Positions 57,535-64,000 of a DNA stretch of 64,000 nucleotides are shown here, piece after piece. The translations under genes were made by a program, and so were the position numbers. Under the pieces are notes generated by a model. It was not told where the DNA came from and made no database searches. It worked only from the letters and a program-made list of their open reading frames with translations. Location: the NCBI RefSeq assembly GCF_011759505.1, contig NZ_JAAOYO010000002.1, forward strand, positions 310,001 through 374,000, read 5' to 3'. Origin of the DNA: Curtobacterium salicis (GTDB lineage: Bacteria; Actinomycetota; Actinomycetes; Actinomycetales; Microbacteriaceae). Numbering within the stretch: position 1 is the first letter of the stretch; each line of letters starts with the position of its first letter.

Positions 57535-57909
57535 GTGGCAGGACAGCGATCGCGCCCCCGTGGGCAGCTCGAGCAGGCGGTGCTCGAGGCGCTCTGGACC
57601 GCCGACGCCGGGCTCACCGCTCGCCAGGTCCTCGAGGTCTTCGACGAACCGCGCCCCGCCCTGACGACGGTCCTCACCGTGCTCGACCGGCTCGGTCGCA
57701 AGGGCACCGTGGTCCGCGAGCAGCACGACGACGCCCCGCTCACCTTCCACGCCGCGCACTCGCGAGAGGACCACACGGCCTCCCTCATGGCGAACGCGCT
57801 GGCCGCGTCGTCCGACCGCGAGGCTGCGCTGCTGCAGTTCACCGGCTCGCTCGCATCCGGTGACCTCGAGGTCCTCCGGCGCGCGATCGACTCCCGAACG
57901 CGTCCCTGA
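57535..57909 (+). CDS. BlaI/MecI/CopY-family transcriptional regulator
   Basis: A 124-residue winged-helix repressor: LEQAVLEALWTADAGLTARQV, PALTTVLTVLDRLGRKGTV, then a dimerisation helix. Such repressors are usually inactivated by proteolysis triggered by a partner M56 membrane protease; one is encoded directly downstream. The GTG start lies 6 nt after TAGAGT (57523-57528), a leaderless promoter. No beta-lactamase or PBP gene is adjacent. Confidence 0.9.
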   Translation: MAGQRSRPRGQLEQAVLEALWTADAGLTARQVLEVFDEPRPALTTVLTVLDRLGRKGTVVREQHDDAPLTFHAAHSREDHTASLMANALAASSDREAALLQFTGSLASGDLEVLRRAIDSRTRP

Positions 57910-57922
57910 ACGGTCCGCTCCC

Positions 57923-58660
57923 GTGGTCGTCACCGGCGTCTGCCTCGTCGTCCTCGCCCTCGCCGTCGTGGCGTTCGCCCCGCGGGTGCTGACCCGAGCC
58001 GGCTGGACCATCGGCCGCCCGCTGACCGCGATCGCCGCCTGGCAGGCAGCCGTCGTCGTCGGGGTCGCCGGGTTCGTGGCCGGGATCGCCCTGGTGGTCC
58101 TCGCCGGCCGGCCGCTGACCGACCCGTTCGGCATCGGGGAGTCCCCGAGCCACGGCTTGAACGTCGGCGTCGCCGTCCTCGCCGTCGTCGCGTTCGCCGT
58201 CGCCGTCCGCGTCCGACCGGGCCCGGAGCACGAGGCCGTCCGTGAGGCGATCCGCACCGGCGCCGCACCGCACCGCGAGGTCGACGGCACCCTCGTCGCC
58301 GTCCTGCAGGCGGACACCGCACTGGCCTGCGCGGTCCCCGGCCGGTCCGGCGGGGTCCTCGTCAGCACCGGGCTCGCGGAACAGCTGCAGACCGACGAGC
58401 TGGAGGCCGTGGTCGCCCACGAGCGCGCGCACCTGCGCCAGCACCACGCTGCCGTCGTCGGCTTCGCCGAGTCCGTCGAACGCGCCGTCCCGTGGGTCCC
58501 GGGAGCGCGGGCGATGGCCCGGTCGACCCGGGTCCTCGTCGAGTTCGCCGCGGACGACGCCGCCGCGCGGCGGGTCGGCCGCGACGCGTTGCGCCGGGCG
58601 GTCCTGGTGGCGGACGGGACGGGTGCGCTCGGCGCGGTGCGTGCCTCCCGGCTGTCCTGA
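57923..58660 (+). CDS. M56/M48-type membrane metallopeptidase
   Basis: About 245 residues with three membrane segments near residues 5-25, 38-60 and 80-98, then a cytosolic zinc peptidase domain with VVAHERAHLRQHH (HExxH) and a downstream acidic stretch LVEFAADDAAARR. In actinobacteria such short M56 proteins without a beta-lactam sensor domain are paired with BlaI-type repressors and presumably cleave them. GTG at 57923 is chosen, 13 nt after the BlaI-type stop. A GTG at 57860 in frame would overlap that gene. Confidence 0.82.
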   Translation: MVVTGVCLVVLALAVVAFAPRVLTRAGWTIGRPLTAIAAWQAAVVVGVAGFVAGIALVVLAGRPLTDPFGIGESPSHGLNVGVAVLAVVAFAVAVRVRPGPEHEAVREAIRTGAAPHREVDGTLVAVLQADTALACAVPGRSGGVLVSTGLAEQLQTDELEAVVAHERAHLRQHHAAVVGFAESVERAVPWVPGARAMARSTRVLVEFAADDAAARRVGRDALRRAVLVADGTGALGAVRASRLS

Positions 58661-58740
58661 ACCGGCCGGGAGGCACGCCCTGCGCCCGCCTGTCGGTGCA
58701 CGGGACTAGCCTGGTCCGGTCCGCCACCGCGAGGGGAACC

Positions 58741-59223
58741 GTGCAGCCGCTCACTGAATCCGACATCCGATCGTCCTTCGTCAACGCGATGCCCGACGAA
58801 CTCGCCCAACTCCCGATCCCGGGGTTGCACGAGACCCTGTGGAACGAACGCGAGTTCCTGGGCTGGCGTGACCCGCAGGCCGCCCGCCGCGGCTACATGG
58901 TGTCGTGGATGGACGACAAGCCGGTCGGCATCGTCGTCCGTGCTGCCGGCGGTTCGCTCCGCCCCGGCATCGCCGCGATGTGCTCCTTCTGCCACTCGCC
59001 GCAACCGGCCACGCAGGTGCGGTTGTTCTCGGCCGCCCGCGCCGGTGAAGCCGGCCGGAACGGCAACACCATCGGCTCCTACATCTGCGAGGACCTCGGG
59101 TGCCCGATGCTCATCCGCACCGCACCGCCGCACCTCAACCCCCCGGCGACGATCGCCATGCGTTCCGAGTCGCTGCTGGCACGGCTGCACAACTTCACGG
59201 CCGACATCATGAAGACGGCGTGA
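58741..59223 (+). CDS. FBP/FusB-type treble-clef zinc-finger protein
   Basis: A 160-residue protein with a C-terminal treble-clef zinc finger: CSFCHSPQ (C-x2-C-H) and ICEDLGC. This is the pattern of the EF-G-binding FBP/FusB family. Relatives rescue EF-G from fusidic-acid-stalled ribosomes, so a ribosome or translation role is inferred. The GTG has a GAGGGGA ribosome-binding site and TAGCCT (58707-58712) as -10. A small gene overlaps its stop as GTGA. Confidence 0.85.
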   Translation: MQPLTESDIRSSFVNAMPDELAQLPIPGLHETLWNEREFLGWRDPQAARRGYMVSWMDDKPVGIVVRAAGGSLRPGIAAMCSFCHSPQPATQVRLFSAARAGEAGRNGNTIGSYICEDLGCPMLIRTAPPHLNPPATIAMRSESLLARLHNFTADIMKTA

Positions 59224-59489
59224 GCTCGGACCGTTTCCGATCTGCGCGCTGGGCCGTCGTCGAGGAACTCGGTGACGGCCGCTGGCGTCTGACGATCCGC
59301 GACGAGTCGGACGACGAACTCGGCTCCTTCGGGCTGGGCGTCGAGGGGCCGTGGGACCCGGACGTCGAACCACACGTGGGCTTCGTGCTCACGCAGATCG
59401 GGCTGGCGCTGACCGGCGCGCGGCCGTGGCGCGAGGACGAGCTCGGTGACCAGCGGGCGCCGGTGCTGCCACTGGCGCTCGCGCTCTGA
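59220..59489 (+). CDS. Small unknown protein translationally coupled to the FBP-type gene
   Basis: An 89-residue protein whose GTG overlaps the FBP-type stop (GTGA). It has a beta-strand-rich look (WAVVEELGDGRWRLTIRDE, SFGLGVEGPWDPD) and ends VLPLALAL. No signal peptide or known domain. The coupling suggests co-function with the zinc-finger protein. Whether it is real rests mainly on that overlap. Confidence 0.55.
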   Translation: MSSDRFRSARWAVVEELGDGRWRLTIRDESDDELGSFGLGVEGPWDPDVEPHVGFVLTQIGLALTGARPWREDELGDQRAPVLPLALAL

Positions 59490-59543
59490 CGGCGGCGGTC
59501 GTGCTCTGACCGCGGCGCTCGTGCGTTGACAGCCAGTCGACGT

Positions 59544-60428
59544 TCAGTCCGCCGCTGCGAAGTTGCGGAGGACCTCCCGGTCGTCGTCCGCCCGCGACGC
59601 CCACACCAGTTCGCTCCGGTGTGCGCTGCCCTCGAGCGGCAGGAGCACCACCGTGTCCGGGGCCGCGAGCGCCGCACTCTCCGGCAACACCGTCACGCCG
59701 AGGCCGACGCCCACCAGGTGCAGCACCGTGGCCCAGGTCGTCGCCTCCTGCACGATGCGCGGCCGTCGACCGCCCTCGGCCACGGGTGCGGTGTTCCGTT
59801 CGGTGGCGAGCGTGCCGGCCTCGGCGGGGAAGAACACGAACGGGTCGTCGAGCAGCTCCGCCCCCCGCACGGACGCGCGCCCGGCGAACCGGTGGTCCCG
59901 CGGCACGGCGGCGACGAACGGTTCACTGCGGAAGCGCGCGAAGCGCACCCCCTCGACCGGGTCCGGGTCGCGGACCACCGCGAGGTCGAGCTCGCCGCGC
60001 TGCACGGCCGCGACGAGTCGGGAGGAAAACCCCTCCGTCAGTTCCACCCGGACCAGCGGGTAGCGCTGCCGGAACCGCTGCACCCGCTCGATCGGCCCGA
60101 GCGGCAGCGCCGACACGACGAACCCGACGTCGAGCCGCCCGGCCTCGCCCCTGCCGACGCGGACGGTCTCGTCGAGGTCCCGCCGTGCCTGGGCGAGCAG
60201 CGACCGGGCCCGTCCCTGCAGCACCCGACCGGCTGGCGTGAGGGCGACGCTCCGCGAGGTCCGGGCGAACAGGTCGACACCCAGCGCGACCTCGACCCGC
60301 CGGATGAGCTGCGACAGAGCCGGCTGCGCGATGCCGAGCTCCGCTGCCGCCCGGCCGAAGTGCAGCTCGTCGGCGAGCGCCAGGAACGCTCGCATCTGCC
60401 GGAGGTCGACCTGGGGTGCGCGGTCCAT
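59544..60428 (-). CDS. LysR-family transcriptional regulator
   Basis: A 294-residue regulator. The winged helix-turn-helix is MRAFLALADELHFGRAAAEL with IAQPALSQLIRRVE. The periplasmic-binding-like effector domain contains RLDVGFVVSALPLGPIERV and LHLVGVGLGVTVLPES. Divergent from a GNAT acetyltransferase gene with 85 bp between, the usual layout for a LysR regulator and its target. AATGCT stands 6 nt before the ATG. Confidence 0.92.
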   Translation of the reverse strand: MDRAPQVDLRQMRAFLALADELHFGRAAAELGIAQPALSQLIRRVEVALGVDLFARTSRSVALTPAGRVLQGRARSLLAQARRDLDETVRVGRGEAGRLDVGFVVSALPLGPIERVQRFRQRYPLVRVELTEGFSSRLVAAVQRGELDLAVVRDPDPVEGVRFARFRSEPFVAAVPRDHRFAGRASVRGAELLDDPFVFFPAEAGTLATERNTAPVAEGGRRPRIVQEATTWATVLHLVGVGLGVTVLPESAALAAPDTVVLLPLEGSAHRSELVWASRADDDREVLRNFAAAD

Positions 60429-60513
60429 GCCCCCAGCATTCCATGCCCATGGCCTATCGATCCGTCCGAACGAGTATTGGACAGCACTGCATCCTGCTGC
60501 CGAGGATGGACCC

Positions 60514-61005
60514 ATGCCCGACACCGCCACCAGCAACCCGGTCGTCATCGACGACATGTCCTCCACCGCCGACGCCGCTGCGTTCCAGTCCCTCAACGAG
60601 CGGTGGATCACGACGTTCTTCACCCTCGAGGACGAGGACCGCCGGCTCCTCGGCGACCCGGTGCAGCACATCGTCGAGCCCGGCGGCGTTGTCCTCGTCG
60701 CCCGCCTGGGCAGCGAGGTGATCGGTTGCGTCGGACTCGCCCCGCACGCGGTCGACGAGTTCGAGCTCGTGAAGATGGCCGTCGACCCCGACCACCAGGG
60801 CCACGGCACCGGCCGACAGCTCATCCGGGCCGCGATCGACCGGGCGCGGGACCTCGGTGCGCGCCGGGTGCTGCTCGAGACGAACAGCACCCTCACGAGC
60901 GCGATCCACCTCTACGAGACGACCGGCTTCCGGCACCTCGGCGCCGACGAGCACCCGCCGAGCCCCTACGTCCGGGCGGACGTGGCGATGGCGCTCGACC
61001 TCTGA
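60514..61005 (+). CDS. GNAT-family N-acetyltransferase
   Basis: A 163-residue acetyltransferase: VKMAVDPDHQGHGTGRQLI is the acetyl-CoA-binding motif and LLETNSTLTSAIHLYETTGF closes the fold. The acceptor is unknown. Divergent from and probably controlled by the LysR-type regulator. Confidence 0.88.
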   Translation: MPDTATSNPVVIDDMSSTADAAAFQSLNERWITTFFTLEDEDRRLLGDPVQHIVEPGGVVLVARLGSEVIGCVGLAPHAVDEFELVKMAVDPDHQGHGTGRQLIRAAIDRARDLGARRVLLETNSTLTSAIHLYETTGFRHLGADEHPPSPYVRADVAMALDL

Positions 61006-61085
61006 ACCGGCCGGGAGGCTCGGGACCCGACCGCCTGTCCGGGGCAGGCCGGAGCGCGCAACGGTTGACGGGCCTCCCGGCCGGT
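61006..61085. terminator. Long-loop inverted repeat after GNAT gene
   Basis: Perfect 14-bp arms, 61006-61019 and 61072-61085, separated by 52 nt. The arms hold the GGGAGGC core seen at other gene ends. The left arm begins right after the stop. Confidence 0.55.
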
Positions 61086-61103
61086 CCGCGTACGGTCCGA
61101 CCT

Positions 61104-62003
61104 ATGCCCCGCGACCAGTACGAGTTCAGCGACCCGACCACCCGGTACCCGAACACCAGCCCCGAGCCGCAGCAGCAGCCCGAACCGGGCCTGGAGTCAC
61201 GGATGGACCCGAAGCCGGACCACGGCGAGGACTCGTACCGCGGCACCGGACGGCTCACCGGGCGCCGAGCGCTGATCACCGGAGCGGACTCCGGCATCGG
61301 TGCGGCCGTCGCCATCGCCTACGCCCGTGAAGGTGCGGACATCGCGCTCGCCTACCTGCCCGACGAGGAAGAGGACGCACAACGGATCGTCGCCCTCATC
61401 GAGGCCGAGGGCCGGAAGGCCGTGACCATCCCGGGCGACCTGACCGCCCGGAACTACCCGGCCGCGCTCGTCGAACGGGCCGTCGCGGAACTCGGCGGCC
61501 TCGACGCGATCGTCGCCTGCGCCGGCAAGCAGCACTGGCAGGCCGAGATCACGGACATCAGCGACGACCAGCTCGTCGACACCTTCACGGTCAACGTCCT
61601 GTCGCTCTTCCGCCTCGTCCAGGCCGCGCTCCCCCACCTGGAGCCCGGGTCGACGATCATCACAACCGCGTCGATGGAGGCGTACCAGCCGGCTCCCGAC
61701 CGCCTGGACTACGCCGCGTCGAAGGCCGCGATCAACAACTTCTCGAAGGGTCTGGCCCAGCAGCTGATCGGCCGTGGCATCCGTGTCAACGTCGTCGCTC
61801 CCGGCCCGACCTGGTCGGTGCTGCAGGTGTCCGCGGGGGTGGACCCCGAGACCCTGCCCGGCTTCGGGTCGAGCGAGTCGCCGATGGGCCGACCGGGGCA
61901 GCCCGCCGAGCTCGCGCCCGCGTACGTCTTCCTGGCGTCGCACGAGTCCAGCTTCGTCGCCGGCGAGACCCTCAACGTGAACGGCGGCATGGTCACACCC
62001 TGA
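61104..62003 (+). CDS. SDR-family oxidoreductase, general-stress type
   Basis: A 299-residue short-chain dehydrogenase with an N-terminal extension of about 50 residues (NTSPEPQQQPEPGLES), as in stress-linked YhdF/YghA-type members. Motifs are TGADSGIGAAVAIAYA, a CAGKQ variant of NNAG, TTASMEAYQPA and YAASKAAINNFSK with the catalytic Tyr and Lys. The C-terminus is VAGETLNVNGGMVTP. The substrate is unknown. The ATG is 7 nt after TACGGT (61091-61096), a leaderless promoter. Confidence 0.92.
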   Translation: MPRDQYEFSDPTTRYPNTSPEPQQQPEPGLESRMDPKPDHGEDSYRGTGRLTGRRALITGADSGIGAAVAIAYAREGADIALAYLPDEEEDAQRIVALIEAEGRKAVTIPGDLTARNYPAALVERAVAELGGLDAIVACAGKQHWQAEITDISDDQLVDTFTVNVLSLFRLVQAALPHLEPGSTIITTASMEAYQPAPDRLDYAASKAAINNFSKGLAQQLIGRGIRVNVVAPGPTWSVLQVSAGVDPETLPGFGSSESPMGRPGQPAELAPAYVFLASHESSFVAGETLNVNGGMVTP

Positions 62004-62047
62004 CCGGTGCGGGTGTCCCTCGTGCGTCACGTTGCTACGCTCACGGC

Positions 62048-62254
62048 ATGGCGACGCACGAGGTCCAGGCCGTCCGCGAACAGGGCATGTGGCAGGTGTT
62101 CATCGACGGGTTCCCCGTGACCGAGGTCCGACGGTGGCCGTCGGTCGCGTTCGTGGCACGGGAGTGGATCTCGTTGACCGACCAGGTGCCCTCGCGTGAG
62201 GTCGACCTGCACGTGACGGTCATCGGTCGCAACCACTTCGCCCCGGTCGCCTGA
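62048..62254 (+). CDS. Small unknown protein
   Basis: A 68-residue protein, MATHEVQAVREQGMWQVFI to GRNHFAPVA, with a likely beta-alpha fold and no signal or membrane segment. Not recognised. TACGCT (62036-62041) lies exactly 6 nt before the ATG, the leaderless promoter spacing used by many genes here, which supports a real gene. Confidence 0.7.
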   Translation: MATHEVQAVREQGMWQVFIDGFPVTEVRRWPSVAFVAREWISLTDQVPSREVDLHVTVIGRNHFAPVA

Positions 62255-62307
62255 GGCAGAACGGGGTCCGGGGCCGGTACTCATCCCGCCAGCGGGCTCG
62301 GCCGGTG

Positions 62308-63495
62308 TCAGGCCACGTGCCAGACAACCGCCTCCTGCGCACTCGACGGGTAGGCGGCCGCGATGCGGAACACCGCCTCGCGCAGGGTCTCCGGCGAGCA
62401 CGCCAGGTTGATGCGGGCGAACCCCTTGCCCTCGCCACCGAACGGCAGCCCTGAGTTCAGCGCGACGAACGCGTGCTCACGGAGCGGCACGGCCGGGTCG
62501 TCACCGAGTCCGAGCCCGCGGAAGTCGAGCCACGCCAGGTAGCCCGCACGGGGCCGTGCGTACACGACGCCGGGCAGGTGCTCGGCCAGGAGCTTCGCGA
62601 GGAGCCGGTCGTTGGCGACGATCCGGTCGATGACGTCGTCGAGCCACCCGACGGCCAGGGAGAACGCGGCCAGGTTGGCGTGCAGCCCGAGGATGCTCGT
62701 CCGACAGGCGACCTCCTCCCACAGGGTGTCGAGGAGCTGAGCCGTCCGGGCGTCACCGGCGACGATGACCGAGCACTTCACACCGGCCAGGTTCCAGCCC
62801 TTGCTCGCCGACGTCACGCACACACTCCGCGCACCGGCCGGCTCGGCGATCATCGCGAACGGGGTGAACTGCACACCGGGGTGCGTCAGCGGCGCGTGGA
62901 TCTCGTCGCTGATGACCAGGACGTCGTACCGGGCCGCGAGTTCCGCCAGCGCCGTGAGGTCGGCACGGTCGTGCACCAGGCCGATCGGGTTGTGCGGGTT
63001 GCAGAGCAGGAAGACACGGACACCATCGGCGAAGGCCCGCTCGAGGCCGTCGAGGTCCAGCCGGTAGACGCCCCACTGCTCGCGGAGCGGGACCTCCTCG
63101 ACCTGACATCGGGCCTCTTCCACCAGTTCGAAGAACGGCGGGTAGACCGGCGGCGTGATCGCGACGCGTCCACCGTCGGGCAGGGCGAGCCGGAGCGTCT
63201 CCACGATCCCCACGCTGACGTCCGTCGCCAGGTACACCCGACCCGGATCGACGTCCCAGCCCCAGCGGTCGCGGGCGAACCCGGCGAACGCGGGGGCGAG
63301 CGGCCCGGGCCCGTCGAGGTACCCGAGGTCGGACTGCTGCACCCGCTCGACCAGGGCCTGTCGGATCTCCGGCGCGACCTCGTGGTCCATCTCGGCGACG
63401 AACAGGGGCAGCACGTCGGGCGCGTACCGCGTCCACTTGATGCTCGTCCGGACCCCGCGGAGCGTGCCGACCGGGTCCTGTTCGTCGCTCGCCAT
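62308..63495 (-). CDS. PLP-dependent C-S lyase/aminotransferase, MalY/PatB type
   Basis: A 395-residue fold-type I PLP enzyme. The Schiff-base lysine is K232 in SASKGWNLAGVKCS; CNPHNPIG and ISDEIHAPLTHPG are the MalY/PatB signatures. Relatives are cystathionine beta-lyases and may also act as regulators. It would feed methionine synthesis or sulfur release. ATG at 63495; an in-frame ATG at 63507 is an alternative. Divergent from the following gene. Confidence 0.9.
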   Translation of the reverse strand: MASDEQDPVGTLRGVRTSIKWTRYAPDVLPLFVAEMDHEVAPEIRQALVERVQQSDLGYLDGPGPLAPAFAGFARDRWGWDVDPGRVYLATDVSVGIVETLRLALPDGGRVAITPPVYPPFFELVEEARCQVEEVPLREQWGVYRLDLDGLERAFADGVRVFLLCNPHNPIGLVHDRADLTALAELAARYDVLVISDEIHAPLTHPGVQFTPFAMIAEPAGARSVCVTSASKGWNLAGVKCSVIVAGDARTAQLLDTLWEEVACRTSILGLHANLAAFSLAVGWLDDVIDRIVANDRLLAKLLAEHLPGVVYARPRAGYLAWLDFRGLGLGDDPAVPLREHAFVALNSGLPFGGEGKGFARINLACSPETLREAVFRIAAAYPSSAQEAVVWHVA

Positions 63496-63685
63496 GCGTC
63501 CCAGCATGCTCCTGACAGGAGGCACGGTGCGAGTCCGCGCGTCATCCTGCGTCGTCTGCGCCCGCCGCCGAGCCTCGCCCGGGCGGACACTCTCCGCCCG
63601 CCACATGGCGCAGGATGTCCGCGCAGCCGAGCCTCGGCCGACCGGCTGCGGACCGGGCAGCGCGCACCCGCCTACTGTCGGCGAC

Positions 63686-64000
63686 ATGACCACGAGCACC
63701 GCCGAGAAGGCGACGACCCTCCAGTCCCTGCACACCGCCCCCGAGATCCTCCGCGTCGTGAACGTGTGGGACGCGATCAGCGCGAAGACCGTCGCCGCGC
63801 TGCCCGAGACCCGGGCGATCGCGACCGCCGGGCACTCGATCGCCGCGATGTACGGCTACGAGGACGGCGGCATGTCGCTCGACCTCGCCCTCGCCGGCGC
63901 GAAGACCGTCGTCGACGCCGTGGACCTGCCGGTGACCGCGGACCTCGACGACGGCTACGAGGACCCGGCCGAGACGATCCGCCGTGCGATCGGCATCGGT
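63686..64000 (+). CDS. Isocitrate lyase/PEP mutase-family protein, 3' end cut by window edge
   Basis: The first 105 codons of a TIM-barrel family member: LRVVNVWDAISAKTVAALP, ATAGHSIAAMYGYEDGG and VTADLDDGYEDPAETIRRA. The DLDDGYED part supplies acidic metal ligands as in the PEP mutase/isocitrate lyase superfamily. Members include oxaloacetate decarboxylases and 2-methylisocitrate lyases; activity unclear from this part. The ATG is 7 nt after TACTGT (63673-63678). Confidence 0.82.
   Translation, partial: MTTSTAEKATTLQSLHTAPEILRVVNVWDAISAKTVAALPETRAIATAGHSIAAMYGYEDGGMSLDLALAGAKTVVDAVDLPVTADLDDGYEDPAETIRRAIGIG

Overview
The window looks like a chromosomal segment of a high-GC actinobacterium, most likely Microbacteriaceae and Curtobacterium-like. 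The genus is inferred from gene content and remembered synteny, not from a search. Evidence: very high GC third positions, many GTG starts, AdnAB-type helicase-nucleases, DUF3107 and DUF3117 proteins, Mrp/TatB/O-methyltransferase clustering, a succinylase-type dap pathway, and many promoters whose -10 hexamer sits 6-8 nt before the start codon (leaderless mRNAs). No rRNA, tRNA, CRISPR, prophage or insertion sequence was seen.

Left part (1-24000): core genome. It begins with adnB (cut by the edge) and adnA, DUF3107, a small membrane protein, a MiaE-like ferritin-fold protein and a DEAD-box RNA helicase; the order resembles Mycobacterium tuberculosis Rv3201c-Rv3211. Next come a PHP phosphoesterase, a divergent MmyB-type regulator/SDR pair, an Xaa-Pro aminopeptidase, a GNAT acetyltransferase and a general stress protein. 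A block of MgtE-N/CBS protein, DUF1003 protein, Mrp, TatB and O-methyltransferase follows. Then come an AAA ATPase, the 56-residue DUF3117 protein, a membrane mannosyltransferase-like protein, and divergent dapE and dapD.

Middle (24000-39200): the most unusual part. An 800-bp gene-free region holds a pentanucleotide array and four hairpin modules about 127 bp apart. It precedes a secreted M60-like protein whose zinc-binding motif appears lost. Then come gltA, dapC, a 7Fe ferredoxin, an MshB-like deacetylase with a membrane tail, a lipoprotein, an M20 amidohydrolase, typA and a CPBP protease. A cassette of one alpha/beta hydrolase and two paralogous lipoproteins follows; the second lipoprotein is frameshifted just after its lipobox.

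Right part (39200-64000): two adjacent peptide-type ABC importers, each with a fused double ATPase, separated by a peroxiredoxin and a PH-domain protein. Next is the glycine cleavage operon gcvT-gcvH-gcvP behind a tandem glycine riboswitch, then a BlaI/M56 pair, an FBP zinc-finger protein with a tiny coupled partner, a LysR/GNAT divergent pair, an SDR, a small unknown protein, a MalY/PatB-type C-S lyase, and the start of an isocitrate lyase/PEP mutase-family gene cut by the right edge.

Most transcription units end in long GC-rich inverted repeats, several built on a GGGAGGC core. Long open frames opposite real genes are common because of the GC bias and were left out.
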